Below, in pieces: positions 1-12,401 of a stretch of 64,000 bases of DNA. How positions within the stretch are numbered: position 1 is the first letter of the stretch; every line of letters starts with the position of its first letter. The notes below the pieces were generated by a model. It ran no database searches. It saw only the letters and a list, made by a program, of their open reading frames with translations, and was not told the origin of the DNA. The position numbers were made by a program, and so were the translations under genes. The DNA is from Alnus glutinosa (Eukaryota; Streptophyta; Magnoliopsida; Fagales; Betulaceae), in assembly GCF_958979055.1 (NCBI RefSeq), contig NC_084891.1, positions 7,404,501 to 7,468,500 of the forward strand, read 5' to 3'.

Positions 1-1058
1 TACTCTTACATGATGAGATGCTTGACAATCAATTCTCCAAAAACCAATATATAGTTTATTGCATCTTGGATAAAGAGTGTAAGAACATCCGCAATAGATC
101 CTTAAAATAGCCCTGCGTTTAAATTTTGAAGAACCACACCTTAAAATCATCCTCCATCTGATTTTTCCTCATCATTCATTTTAAAGGATATGTTACAATG
201 ATCATCATTTTTCTCCTATTTTATTCATTTTTCTTTCCAAACTCTACTTCTCTCTTTAATTATTGTTTTTTTTTTTAAATAAAAAAAAAAAAACCCTAAA
301 AGAAAGAATAAGAGAATAAAAAATGAGTCATTTTCCAAAAAAAGAATGAGATGTAGAGTGTTTTTTAAAAGTGTTTCTTCAAAATAGAAAAAAGTAAGGT
401 TTTTCTCCAAAATTTAAAGGAATTTTGAAAGAATCCATTGTACATGCTCTAAGGACCAGGACCAGAAAGAGGAGTTGAACCCTTTGTACAAAATTGCCAC
501 ATTAGGAGGGCAAAGAGGAAATATTGTGGATATCGAACTGGGTCTGATATTATTAACACATTATAGGACAAAATATTCCTCCAATTTAAAATTTAGGTTT
601 GAAGAATTTCTTCAAATGCAATCTATTAAACTTGTGTTCAAAATGCACGTGATTCTCACATATATTTTTAATAGAGCGAGTAATTTTCACCTGCATTTTA
701 AACACATACGTTTAATAGATTGTGTTAGAGAAAATTCTTCCTATCTAATTTGAAAGAAAACCATGTCATTGTTTTGCATAATTCAGTTGTATATTACCCA
801 CTTCACCTTGTTTTGCAGCCCCCCCTCTTTTTATGAATACATAGACATTTTATCAAATATCTTCACTGCAAGCAAAACAGAAGCAACTTCTTCCCAAGCA
901 AGAACCAAAAATAGACAACCACAAAAGGATTTGCTACTGTTTTTGCAGTGGCTTAATTACCTATCGATAAATATCCCTGGGATAAAAAGCTTGGAAAATC
1001 AATCGAATGCAATCCATTTTCTTTTTTTGGGGGAAGATGTACAGAGTTTCATCCAAAG
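1..1058. other. AT-rich left edge, no gene seen
   Basis: AT-rich sequence with short homopolymer runs and no ORF showing a recognisable domain. It lies downstream of the minus-strand fibrillin gene. Confidence 0.5.
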
Positions 1059-1242
1059 TATATTAACATCACTACATGAGGTGCTGTCATAATTATCAAA
1101 ACAGACCCTGCAAAGAAGCTTGCTTATGGTGCAAAACCACTGATATTACATATATTAACATCATTACATGAGGTGCCGTCATAATTATCATAACAGACCC
1201 TGCAAAGAAGCTTGCTTATGGTGCAAAACCACTGATATTACA
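1059..1242. repeat. 92-bp tandem duplication downstream of FBN8
   Basis: Two adjacent copies of a 92-bp unit, 1059-1150 and 1151-1242, are nearly identical by eye. They lie just past the FBN8 stop codon, probably in or near its 3' UTR. The paralogous region near 45.6 kb shows only one unit's worth of similar sequence, so the duplication probably arose after the arm duplication. Confidence 0.85.
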
Positions 1243-2702
1243 TTAGGTAGTGAAGGAGAAAAATGTTCCCCGTGACAAACATTTCATACAGTTTAATTGA
1301 GTCTTTGAAAAACAAATAGAGAACCTCTCGAGCCCTTCCCCAACCTTATCTTGTCATCTACGTATGTGATTTGGAGTTTGACCTCACTCTGACCACCATA
1401 TCTGAAATCCAATGCTCCTACCTTCAGTTCAGGTGCCTCAAATACAACTTGTATCCATTTATCATCCAGAGCCTTCAGTGTTCCTGTTCATGTACATGTG
1501 AAGATACAAAGCAAAACTATTGGCATTGAAAAGATGAAATAACAGTAGATAGAAAATACCAACAAATTAAATAACTTGCAGGTCAAGCCATAGAATACTC
1601 ATGAAATGATAAGGTTTTAATTTCATTACAAAGAAGATATGTATAATGGTACGATTAGGGCTTTTTTTTTTTTTTTTTTTTTTCTTTTTAAGATGTGGAA
1701 CCCTTCAAGGCAATGCCACTTTGTGACCCAAGAAGTAAACCCCAGGACACGACCATCCACGAAAGAATTGTGTATTAGTTGAGCGAGGACTCGAACAGCC
1801 AATCTCGTGGTATTAACCAAATCGAGCTGACTTTCACAGGCAGTACAAACGAATATGACTTTTCCCTTTCATACAATAAAATTGCTGATGGCATACCTTT
1901 CAAAGAGACCTCTCCATCCAGAAACCCAAAAGCAGAAAAGGAGACCTTGTTCCTAACAATGTCGGGAGCTTCAACAACCTGTATCATTTCCTTTGTTCTG
2001 AAAACAAGGCGGCCCAATGCACTCCGGTAGCCACCCCCAGGTGATGTTGGATTTGAACAGTACACCACATCCCACTCTGAAAAGCACTTCTATTGTCAGC
2101 CCATGATACAATCAACAATAAAAACCAACTTAGAAGCAGCAAGGAGCAAAGAACAACTCCCAAATAGATGACTGTCACAGGGAGGCTCTCCTGTAAGCCA
2201 TTGGCATAAACTATGGGACTACGATTCAGTACAAAAAAAAATTAAGCATGTAATTTGCTATCTCCAGGCACCAATGGTGGATTTATTGTAAACATTAAGT
2301 AAAACAGAACATCTATGGCCGGGATCCAAACTTCTTGTTTAGGAAGCATTGTACGTATCTCATGCACCTTGTGGATATATGAAGACATAAAACATAATGA
2401 AACATGATAAATTGTTTTTTGATTGGTAAGTTATAGAAGCATCCAGTGGCTCTTGAACCTAAAATCTCAACTTCCAACCTACTCTTTTGCCAAGAGAAGG
2501 AGGTACCATTTAAGCTAAAGCTCATTGGCATTAAACAAGATAAATTGTTTCACGATGTTGGCAAGGTTATTTTCAAATTTATTCTTTCAACTAATCGACT
2601 TTATTCAACAAAAGAAAGAAAGAGAATATGTGAAGAACTAGATTGGTGCATGGAAGTTATCAGAATCAATCAGGAAGCTTGAGCAGAATTATGGGTTTTA
2701 CC
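1228..2702 (-). repeat. Left arm of inverted duplication (FBN8 exons 2-4 with introns)
   Basis: This stretch is closely similar, including both introns, to the reverse complement of about 44018-45650. Intronic as well as exonic sequence is shared, so it is a DNA-level segmental duplication and not a retrocopy. The match ends at the coding tail of exon 2 on one side and about 60 bp beyond the stop codon on the other. Confidence 0.9.
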
Positions 2703-4106
2703 TCCAAATATAAGAGGGCATTTGACAGGCTCATTAACACAATATTTCTGCAATTCTTCAGCCACTGCAGCTACCTCTTTGTGTTCTTCTTTTTTTAGCG
2801 AAACTCCTCTATCTGTTTGTATTACCTGATCCAGAGATATAACTCAGTTTCCCAATCAACCAATCCATATATTCTAACACAGTATACTCGAGATGTGGCA
2901 TAAGGGCTAAAAAAATGCCTATTGGGTGCAATTTAGGTGAATGCCTTCCTTTAGTGATGAGCAAATACAAATTCAATATATGAAAGAAATGCGAAAAAAA
3001 GAAAGAAAGATTATATTGTTAATCAGATCCATCAGGCCATGGATTTTTGTTGAGGAAGATAACTTAGAATTCAAATTCAACCATGTTTTTCAATAACAAT
3101 AAAAGTGTTATTGGTAGCCAACAGGTCAAAACATGTTAAAAGGCCGAACTCTTAAAATATCCTGTCAAACAACTTCTCCAATATGCGGTTTAAATATTGT
3201 TGGACAGGAATTGAAATTCCTACAAATCAGTCTAATAAAGTGACATATGTCCCTAAAACATGTGCAAACCTATTAATGTTAATAAAAAAAAGCATGTAAT
3301 AAGCACGTGCTAAAGGCTCTCCAATATTGTTAGAATATTTTTCATATGTATTTTCTCATCTTTATAAAGATTTTGCTTTAGAAAAACTGGGTTGAGAAAG
3401 CAACCTTTCTCTGGCAAAAAAAAGAAGTGGTTGTTGGTACAAGGGAAACACAGGCAGCAGCACGCTGGGATGGGCATCAATTGATCTGTGGGTGTGGGCG
3501 CGACCAGCACTCAATCGAGGCAGATTTTTCTGAATATAGTTGGCTACCCAACCATGGTGGTCAGGGTGCGTGCCTAATGACTTCAAAGGAGAGCAAACCA
3601 ATGACACCATATTTCACCCCACCTGTGCCCGCCCAATACCTCCAGCCACGTTAATATCCCACTTGGTTACAAGCTCGCGTTACCAAGCTCAACGATACTT
3701 AGGCTAAATGCAATGACTTATAAATAAAAAAGAATTCCTTGCATTTTTCCCATGTGGGACAATAACGAACACTGCTTGACCGTATTCAGAAACTTTCTAA
3801 GTAACAAAAACGTCATACATATGAAATTTTCTAAGGCAAAAATCACAGCGCAATTAAAGATAATGGAAATGGACGCACCTTGGAGAGGATAGACGCAACA
3901 AGGTCAGAGGGACCGGTTCGCACCTCTGGGTTGGAGACCGAAACCGAGGCCGAAATTCTCAATGTCTTGCGCTGGCGCTGGCGATAAGGAAGTGAAACTA
4001 TGAGAGGTGAATTGGAGGGAAGCGAGCAAGAGTTTAGAAGATTGGGTTTAGAATTCTCGGCGCCTCTGAATGAGGGTGTTGATAGAGCTGAAGAATGCGC
4101 AGCCAT
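1293..4106 (-). CDS. FBN8: Fibrillin 8 / plastid-lipid-associated protein 8, chloroplastic
   Basis: Four exons on the minus strand: 4106-3879, 2825-2702, 2076-1897 and 1483-1293. They total 723 nt, encode 240 residues and all have GT-AG introns; the phases join cleanly. I recognise it as plant PAP8/fibrillin 8 from a serine-rich chloroplast transit peptide (about residues 1-55), then EVRTGPSDLVASILSK, VKCPLIFGEWDVVYC, SPGGGYRSALGR and the C-terminal EVKLQITYVDDKIRLGKGS. Arabidopsis PAP8 is about the same length, so the gene looks complete. Fibrillins are plastoglobule- or thylakoid-associated lipid-binding proteins; the precise role of this subfamily is not shown here. The start chosen is the only ATG giving a transit peptide in frame. 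A truncated chimeric paralogue lies at 43954-45555. Confidence 0.93.
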
Positions 4107-4854
4107 GGAGTCGGAAGCGCACTCAGAAGTCAGAACCTTTTGTTTTGTTTTAGAGATTATTGCTTATTGCTGTTTGTAGACGAGGCTTTCAGGCAACTTG
4201 TTGGATGAATATCAACAGTAGGACCCACGTGCCATTGATGTACCGGTCTATATGCTGCCACGTCGACAATCTGATTTTCTGCCTTATCTTAAGTGGAACA
4301 GTGTTTATATTATTTATGATATTAGCCAAATGGCCCAAATGACAAATGTGATGCGTGGGAAATGAGAGTTTATCGAAGGGTGTTAGGTTCATGGAAATAA
4401 GTGTGACTGTGATACGTGGAAGGAAAAATATAAATTTATTTTTTGAAAATTCGTGTGATTTTTATTTAGGACAACAAATGTATGATAAATCTTTAAATAA
4501 ACTCGCGATTTAAAATCTGTTCATTCATTTTTTAATTTTTAAAATTGACCTGTTGAAAGTTTACTTATTTGAAATGGATCCTTTCGTGAATGTTCCACCC
4601 AATTTTTCTGTAAACCGTTAATGTCACGTGAGCATTTTGCAAAGAAGAGGCGGGAAATCACAACCTGTATATCGAGAGGAGACATGCACTACAAGGTACG
4701 TTTATTCTTTCCCTTGGCTTATATATTAAGGCAACCCATGCTGACACACTTGACAAACCCTATTGATCTTGGTTTTTTTGCATATCTCTTCCACACGACG
4801 CTTAATTTGTGTTCATTGTATCAATAGTTTATTTTATTAAAATGTGAATCATTT
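4107..4854. other. FBN8 upstream region, no gene seen
   Basis: This interval separates the FBN8 start codon from the LINE. It should hold the FBN8 promoter and 5' UTR on the minus strand. I see no convincing TATA box and no protein signature. Confidence 0.4.
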
Positions 4855-7800
4855 ATGAAATTTCATCTATTCTCAGTGAAACTGGAGAATTTTTCTAAGG
4901 TAGCTAATTGTATGATTCAAAGCTGGAAAGTTATCAACAATTACTCTAAATATTGTTTAGGGAAGATATGGATATGCTGGGATCCAGGTGGAGTTCGGAT
5001 TAATGTTGTCAATGTTCATGCTCAAGTTATAACTTGTAGTGTGACATTTCCAGATTCTAGTGGTTCTTGGATGATCTCAGCAGTTTATGGAGCTACTCAT
5101 GGGCCTGATAGAAGAAGTCTTTTTAAGGAATTAAATGAGGTAAAGGTTGCTATGGGCAGGAAACCTTGGTTGATCACCGGAGATTTCAATGTTATTAGGT
5201 TTCTGAATGAGAAATGGGGTAAGGAGGGTTTTTCCTGCTATGAAAAAGAATTTGTTGATTGTATCCAGAATTTAGAAGTTGATGATATTGCCTACACCGG
5301 ATGCTTTCATACTTGGACAAACAAGCAGATCGGAGCTGATTTTGTTTCCAAAAAATTGGATAGGGTGTTGGCTAATGGTGACTGGTTGGCTTCTTTTAGC
5401 AACACGGCTGTGGAGTTTCTTGAAAGGTGGGTTTCTGACCATTCATCTGCTCTTGTGACTGTTGCTAAGCAGATTAGCTATGGCCCTAAGCCTTTCAAAT
5501 ATTTTAACTTTTGGTTTGACCATAAGAACTTTCTGCAATGGGTTGAAGATGGCTGGAGGACTGAGGTAGATGGGTTTTCCATGTTTAGGTTTCACTCAAA
5601 ACTGAAGTCTACCAAAACTGTCTTGAAAGTAAAAAATAGAAAGTGTTTTGGAGGATTGTGGCTAAAGGTAAAGCAGGCTAGGGATAATTTAGAGTCAGCC
5701 CAAGCAGATTTTATTGCTTCCTGGGGAAGTGCAAATTGTCAGGTGAAGGAGAGGGAATGCCTTCATCTTTTGACTTCTCTTTTATTTGCTGAAGAAAATT
5801 TCCTCAAACAAAAGTCTAGAGTGAAATGGCTTAACCTTGGGGATGGCAACACCTCATTCTTTCATAATTTTGTTACGGCTCGGAATTCTTCCAACCTAAT
5901 CAAGATGGTTAAGGATGAGCATGACCATAGTTATCATGAGTTTCGTGAGATTAAATGGTTGGCTGTTTCTTTCTATAAGAACTTGTTAGGCCATTCTTCC
6001 CATGATTTCACTCCAGAGAAGGCTGAGAGGGTTGCGAATCTCATCAAAAAGAAATTTTCAGCTGGCTGTGTTGCTAAAATGGAAGCTCCTGTCACTAGAG
6101 TTGAGATTAAGAATGTTGTGTTTTCTATGAATCCAAGTAAGGCTCCAGGGCCAGATGGTTTTTCTACAGAGTTTTTTCAGAAGGCCTAGGCTGTAGTTGG
6201 AGATGATCTTTATGATGTTATTCTGGAATTTTTCACCTTTGGGAAGTTATTGAAGGAAACGAATGCTACTATACTCACTCTTATCCCTAAAAAGAAAAAT
6301 GCTTCTTATATGAGTGAATACAGGCCCATTGCTTGCTGCAATGTAGTGTATAAATGTATCACCAAAATCCTTGCTAATAGAATGATCCAAGGGTTGGATG
6401 AAGTGATTAGTTCCAATCAAGGAGCCTTTATCCCTAAAAGGGGCATTGCAGAAAATATCCTCTTAGCCCAAGAGGTTGTATGTGATTATCATAAGACTAA
6501 AGGTGCTCCTAGATGTACACTCAAAGTAGACTTGATGAAGGCTTATGACTCTCTGGATTGGGAGTATGTGCTGCACTACCTTAAGTGTTTTGGTGCCCCC
6601 GGTAAATTCATTTCTTGGGTTAGTGCTTTTATAACTAGTCCCAGTTTTACTATTGCTTTGAGTGGCACTTTGGTTGGGTTTTTTCAAGGGAAGAAGGGGC
6701 TAAGACAAAGGGATCCCATTTCCCCTTATCTTTTTGTTCTAGCCATGGAAAGTTTGACTCTTTTGATGGAGGAAGCTATTGCATCTCCTCATTTTGGTTA
6801 CCATCCGAAATGTGCTGCTGTCAATTTAACTCATCTGTGTTTTACATATGACTTATTGGTTTTTTCAGTAGCATATGCCTCCTCTGTGACCACCATTATT
6901 GGAGCCCTTGCTGAGTTTGAGCATCTTACGGGGTTTGAAGGCTAATCCTTCCAAAAGTTCCATTTTTCTTGCTGTAGTTGCTCAGGAAGTGAAGCAGAAT
7001 ATCTTAAACATTCTGCACATGCAGGAAGTGAAGCAGAAAAGTTCCATTTTTCTTGCTGGAGTTCCCCTCATCACCAAAAGACTTACTTCTATTGAGTGTG
7101 AGGTATTGGTGAACAAGATTACTGTCCGGGTAAACTCTTGGCTTGTCAAAAAGCTTACTTTTGTTGGGCGGCTTCAACTGATTTCTTCTGTCCTCCTCAG
7201 CATGCAGGTTTTTTGGGCTAAAGTCTTTATCTTGCCTAAAAAGTGATCCAGTTGATTGAGCAGAAACTCAACTGGTTTCTTTGGAGTGGAAGGGACACTA
7301 AAGCGCATGCTAAGGTGGCTCGGAGTAAGCTTTGTGTTTCAAAACAGAAAGGAGGTCTTGGGATCAAAAGAATTGAAGTATGGAATAAAGCCTCTATGCT
7401 CAATCATATCTGGAACTTATTCACTAAGGCTGGATCCTTATGGGTTGCTTGGATTAATGCAAATAGGCTTAATGGTAGATGTTTGTGGGAAATCTCTATC
7501 CCGAACTCTTGTTCATGGAGTTGGTAAAAAATCCTAAAGCTTCGTGATATAGCCAAGCGTTATATTAGCTTTAAAGTTGGCAATGGAATTAGGGTGTTTT
7601 TATGGTTTGATCACTAGCACCCTGCAGGGTATCTTTTGAAAAAGTTTGGCCACCGTATTGTTCATGATTCTAGCTTCCATTTATGGTCTAAACTTGAAGT
7701 TGCCATAAAAAATGGAGAGTGGAGTTGGCCTCCTACACGTTCTGACGCTTTGGTTGAAATTCAAAGTAAACTCTTTGAGGTTGAACTTGGGGATATTGAT

Positions 7801-8690
7801 TCAGCTGTTTGGAATGCTAAACATGGACAATATACATGTGCTGATGCTTGGGACAAGTTAAGAGAGGTGTGCCCAACTGTAGGATGGTGGAAATTGGTCT
7901 GGTTTCCATCCTGTATCCCTAAGCATTCCTTTTTTCTGTAGCTTGTCTTCCGGAATGCATTGATCACTAAGGAAAAAATGTGTGGATGGGGTTACATTGG
8001 AAGCACTTTGTGTTTATTTTGTCGTGGTGCCCAAGAGACCCGAGAACACATTTTCTTTAGGTGTAGCTTCAGTAGTCGAATCTGGTCTAATATCATGGCC
8101 AGGTGTTCCATTTCAAATGCTCCTTTGGATTGGGATGCTATTGAAGATTGGGGATTGAAGGATTTAAAGGGCAAAGGTATTAAAGCAAACTTGGGGAGGC
8201 TATGTTTGGGTTCTACTGTGTATAATCTTTGGAAACAGAGGAATGCTCTTCTGCATAACTCTTCACCCAAAATAGTAGAAGCTCTTATGGATTGTATTAG
8301 ATGGGAAGTTCGTTCTAGGCTAGTGGCTAATGGGCAATTCAAGCATCTCAACCATAGCTTAGTCTTTCGTTGGAATCTACACTCCTCTATTGGTTTGGTT
8401 TGAGTTTGTAAATAGTGTTTGGTTTTTTGTTGTTTTATGCTTTTGTTGACACTGTGACAGGTTTGTGGTGTTCTGTTTGTGCTTCTTCAGGCTGCTCTGT
8501 TGTAAGTCTTGTGGCTTTGAGCGGGTGTCTTATTCCTCTTGTTCTTGAGGGGTGTTTTCGTTGGTTTTCTTAGGCTTGTATTTCTGGCCTCTATTTGTTT
8601 TCTTTGTTTAGAGATTGTGTTCTAGTTTGTTTTCTTTCTGGAGTGTAAACTGAGAGTTGTTCAATGAAATATTTTATTCATCGGGAAAAA
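4855..8690 (+). mobile_element. LINE non-LTR retrotransposon, 5'-truncated and inactivated
   Basis: Plus-strand LINE with domains in order. An AP-type endonuclease (4855 to about 5470) has ITGDFNVI and SDHSSALV. Reverse transcriptase (about 6100-7250) has YRPIACCNVVYKCITK, NQGAFIPKRG and LKVDLMKAYDSLDW. An RVT-type zinc-binding domain lies at about 7960-8200. The 3' end is an A-rich tail near 8687. The ORF1/gag-like region and the endonuclease start are missing. Inactivation: a TAG at 6187-6189 in otherwise continuous frame, further frame breaks after 6945 and 7246, the FADD box replaced by FTYD, and GLRQGDP changed to GLRQRDP. No target-site duplication could be assigned. Confidence 0.93.
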
Positions 8691-8730
8691 AAATAATAAT
8701 AAAAAGAACATCATTATTGAAATTATTACT

Positions 8731-9305
8731 ATAAGAGTAATGCTATTTAGTAAAATGTTATACAATAATCATACGACTGAGATGACATGTCAGTGACAAT
8801 CAGCTATTAACGCTTTATTTTTTTACAAATGTTAATTCAATTATTAATTTTCACTGTCACATTATCAAGTTGTATGACAGTTGTACACTAATCTACTAAA
8901 TCATTAGTCTTATCATAAAGCTGCTTTCATTTTGAGCAAGGATGAGGCCTTTTTATTTTATTTTTTAATCTTATATCTTTTGCTAACCAACAAATGGAAG
9001 CACCAGTAGTTCCCTAAATTAAACTAAAAACATTTGCAATGCTATAAAAAGAGCCAAAAAAAAAAAAAAAAAAAAGAAAAGAAGATAAAGTGCAAAGGGT
9101 AAAAATGGGTAGATCATGTCAAATTCAATCATAGTTTTTTTTAATCAATATATAGACATTTTTTTCTCATAAATTCATAGATGTGAATAGATAATTCTTT
9201 TTAAAATAAAACAATATTAATATGTTGAATAATTAGTTTTTTAAAAAAATTGTCTATTCACAGCTACTAATTATGAGATTAAAAAAATTGATGCCAAACA
9301 TTGAT
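8731..9305 (+). repeat. Left copy of duplicated AT-rich blocks A and B
   Basis: Block A (about 8731-9105) and block B (about 9110-9305) match the reverse complements of about 42120-42460 and 42465-42665. Relative order differs: the left arm reads A-B before the 5'UTR block, while the right arm has B outside A. The sequence is AT-rich and non-coding. Confidence 0.85.
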
Positions 9306-9359
9306 TTAGACTATAATCCCACGCATTTGCATAGGTGCAAAAACACTATTTTAAAACAT

Positions 9360-9881
9360 CAAACCTTATACATTAAATTATAATATCCATGAAATTTGGC
9401 AACAATCAATTCCGCAATAATTCTTTCTTTTTTACCCCTAATAAAAGTAATAACATTAAAGCGGGCCGGGTCGGGCCTGTCCGAGCCCTTAAAAGCATCA
9501 TCGAACGCTCCATTCACTCATTTGGCAATACTGTGTGTTTGGCGCTCTTTCTCTTGCTCTGGCTTTGGCTCTTTCGCTCTCGCTGTCTCACACAAATCGG
9601 TGAAATTGATCTCGGGCAGTGATTTGATCTGATTTTGCATCTCTCTCTGCGTCTCAGGTATGCCTGCCCACCGATAAATTTATCTGGAATTTATTTGCTT
9701 AGGATTTTCTATAAAAAAATTTCAGATCAAGGGTGTGATCAGAGTTAGGAAATTAAACCCAGATCTTGAGATTCCGAAGGATTTAGGGTTCCATTTCTTC
9801 GAGAATACCCGAGCCCCACTCTTGTCCTCCATTAGTGGGTCATCGATTCAACTTCAACATATTTATTTTGTTTTTTTTTTT
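9360..9881 (+). promoter_or_regulatory. Promoter/5'UTR block with predicted splice donor
   Basis: This block matches the reverse complement of about 41640-42110. It contains a GC-rich stretch and a pyrimidine-rich tract, and a predicted donor (CAG|GTATGCC, exon end 9657) that also occurs in the right copy at 41860. In the right copy this block lies upstream of a two-exon coding gene, so it probably represents a promoter plus 5' UTR exon. In the left copy the presumed downstream intron is interrupted by the Pack element and leads to an unrelated ORF at 12402. Confidence 0.55.
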
Positions 9882-9882
9882 T

Positions 9883-10050
9883 GGACAACTTCACAAAATA
9901 GTATCGAACTATACCGCGTTTTGACAGAAGGGTACTGAATTATCATTTCTCTCGAAGCCGAGGTTTTAACTATCAAAATGAGTCCCAAAAGGGCATTCCG
10001 TCTGGTTTCGGTGTTAAATCCTCACGAAAGTGGAGTCACGTGACTTTTTT
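9883..10050 (+). repeat. Left terminal inverted repeat of Pack element
   Basis: Pairs with 11940-12118. Shared segments include CGAACTATACCGCGTTTTGA and AATTATCATTTCTCTCGAA. The right copy has a short extra stretch near its inner end. Confidence 0.92.
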
Positions 10051-10265
10051 AATGCCATTTGTCCATTTTGCCCCTCACTTTAATGCATGTAAACACAACT
10101 CCTCAAGTTGGACCCACTCTCCACTCACACATGCAAATTGTAGTCGTCATCATCAACTCGGAGAGAAGCTCTGAACGGTCCTTTGAGGAGTGGAAGAACC
10201 GACATGCATGACGACGTTAGAGAGATGAACCGGCCAGGAGGAGACCGGCAAACGAAACTGGTTTA

Positions 10266-10972
10266 GTGAACGGAAAATGCCGCGTGGTGTCGATGACAAG
10301 CTGCACGCTCCTCTGGAAGGAGCTCTCGGGCCACTTCTTGTCCTTGGAGCAAAACATCCTGAAGAATTCCAAGGCCCTCAGGAACAAAATCCAGACCCTA
10401 GACCACCAGACCAAGGCCTCCCTCAACGATCTCAAGAAGCGCAAGGTCACCATCCAAGGCAGCGTCGAGATCGTACTGGAGAAAGTGGAGGCGAAAACGG
10501 AGGCTGCACTCACGGCTCTCCGTAGGGCATCCCAAGAGGATGAGAACGGAGAGGTCGACAACGGCGAGGGCTTACTTCTAAGTCTGAAGTCATTTTGCTT
10601 GAAAATGGACGCTCTTGGGTTTTGGAGGTTCATCACTGGGAAGAAGAAAGAGTTAGACGCGTTGACGGCTTAGATGCCTCTAGCTCTGGCTGAGTGCGTG
10701 GATCCGCTAAGGTTCGTGCTGGAATCGATATTGGAGGTGTTTCTGGTGGGCAAGAGTGGAGAAGAGCGATAGAGTGAATGATTTAGGCTGGGCCTGCGTT
10801 CTGGTGCTGAAGTTGCTGATACCGGTGGTGGTGGATCCGATGATTGGGAAGTCGAGGCTGCTGGTGACGCCGAGAGTGAAGGACCGAACCAAGGAAATAG
10901 CTGAGACGTGGAAGGCGAGCCTGGAGGAGCGCCGTGGGATCCAGAACATGAAGACAGGCCTTCAAGCTTGTT
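10266..10972 (+). pseudogene. Captured FRIGIDA-like (FRL4-type) gene fragment
   Basis: The reading frame shows the FRIGIDA-like family signature: LLWKELSGHF, KIQTLDHQTKASLNDLKKR, LLLSLKSFCLKMD and FWRFITGKKKELDAL. After a frame change it continues with DLGWACVLVLKLLIPVVVD and KEIAETWKASLEER. A TAG at 10671-10673 interrupts the frame and a frameshift follows near 10765. Only the N-terminal half of a typical FRL protein is present. FRL proteins act in the flowering-time FRIGIDA complex, but this copy lies inside a transposon and is broken, so a normal role is unlikely. Assignment to the FRL4 subgroup is from memory of family sequences. Confidence 0.82.
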
Positions 10973-11391
10973 AGAGGTCTCCTAGTCAATCTCACAGCCA
11001 AATCCAAAATACCTCTTACAAGAAACATTGTAAATCTTCTTCTTCCCTGAATGCGAAGCCCATGCCTCTGATTAAGTGGCTTTTTCATGAGCCGAACCCC
11101 ATTGGCTTAAACACTCTGTTTTGTGAAGCTAAAACAGGGGAAATTGTTTCATGAGTCAAGTGACTTCCACTTTGCATGTGACCCACTCAAACAGTTTCCT
11201 GTAAGAATACATGAACTTCAAATTTCAGATCAAAGCTAATTAAAAAGTCATTCAATGTGATATTACTGGTAATCCTCACTAGATGTGGCTTCCAAATTCT
11301 GAGTTTCCAATTTAACATGGTTTGTACCCCAAGAAGCCCTTTTGGTTGGAGCTCTCCAAATTCCGCCACGTCTTTTACTTTTCCCTTTCCA

Positions 11392-11941
11392 TATATAAAC
11401 AGCTAGCGTAGCACCCCCTCGCTCTTCACAAGTGAGAATCACAGAGCATGCTACAAACCTACAACGCTCAAGCTCAACACCGAAATATCAGCGTTCTTCC
11501 ACTTACTGAAACCTCTAAAACAAAAAAGAGAGAGAAATCAGAGAACAAGCATAACAAGTTGTCCCCGTTTTGTTTCTCCTACTCTTTCTTAATGTTGGGT
11601 TCTCAAACGAGTCTTTGCTGCCACTCGTAGATCGTGTGGGGAGTATGTTGGCTGATTTCTGGGCAGACCCATTCCGAGTGTTGGAAAATATCCCATTTTG
11701 GCTCCATAGGGGCGACAAGTTCGACTGGAAGGAGACACCAGAAGGTCACGTTATCATGCTGGACGCGTTGGGGTTGAAAGAGGAGGAGCTAAAGATCGAA
11801 CTGGAGAACCGGGTGGCGAGAGTAAGCGGAGAGAGGAAGAGGGAAGAGGAGAAGAATGGGGATCATTGGCACCGGGTGGAGATATCGCATGGCAAGTTTA
11901 CATGCATGAAAGTGAGGAGCAAAACAAACAAATGGCATTAA
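11392..11941 (+). pseudogene. Captured small heat-shock protein (ER HSP22-type) fragment with TATA box
   Basis: A TATA-like box (11392-11399) precedes a frame whose visible protein runs [19 protein letters not shown], then [29 protein letters not shown] and [20 protein letters not shown]. This is the N-terminal region and first half of the alpha-crystallin domain of an ER-type plant HSP20. After GKF the family sequence stops and a few unrelated residues run into the right TIR, so the conserved C-terminal strands are missing. The copy carries its own upstream region, so transcription is possible. It is truncated by the capture boundary. Confidence 0.85.
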
Positions 11942-12118
11942 AAAAGTCACGTGGAAGTCATGTGACTCCACTTCCTTGAGGATTTAACGCTGAAACCAGA
12001 TGAAATGTCCTTCTAGGACTCATTTTGATAGTTAAAATCCCGAGTTCGAGAGAAATGATAATTCAGTACCCTTTTGTCAAAACGCGGTATAGTTCGATAC
12101 CCTTTTGTGAAGTTGTCC
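11940..12118 (-). repeat. Right terminal inverted repeat of Pack element
   Basis: Reverse complement of 9883-10050 with small differences. It ends in GTTGTCC immediately before a T-rich flank. Confidence 0.92.
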
Positions 12119-12401
12119 CTTTTTATTATTATTATTTCCTGGATGATGTAATTTCAACAACATTTTGATCCGACGTTGAAAATTCTGAAAGGAATTAAGG
12201 TCAAGGGTTTGATTGGAATTCAGCTAAATGAAACCCTAATCTTGAAATCCCGAAGGATATAGGGGGTTTAGTGTTAGAGACATTGATTGAGTTTAGGCTT
12301 TATTTTTTAGGGGTTTTCAGTAATTTTCGGGATTGCTGAAGAATATCAGTGTGATTGGAATTTTGAAATTCAGAAACATTTCCGATTTGATCAGACAAAG
12401 C

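Larger units (their letters stand above)
9883..12118. mobile_element. Pack-type (probably Mutator-like) TIR transposon with two captured gene fragments
   Basis: The 2,236-bp element is bounded by long terminal inverted repeats of about 168 bp (9883-10050) and 179 bp (11940-12118), starting GGACAACTTCACAAAA. It has no transposase. Inside are a FRIGIDA-like fragment (10266-10972) and a small-heat-shock fragment with promoter-like sequence (11392-11941), two plant genes with no functional link. The paralogous right arm (about 41625-41660, minus) is continuous across the insertion point in a T-rich tract, so it is the empty site. The T-rich flanks prevent a secure target-duplication call. Assignment to Mutator-like elements is inference from TIR length and the Pack structure. 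Confidence 0.88.
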
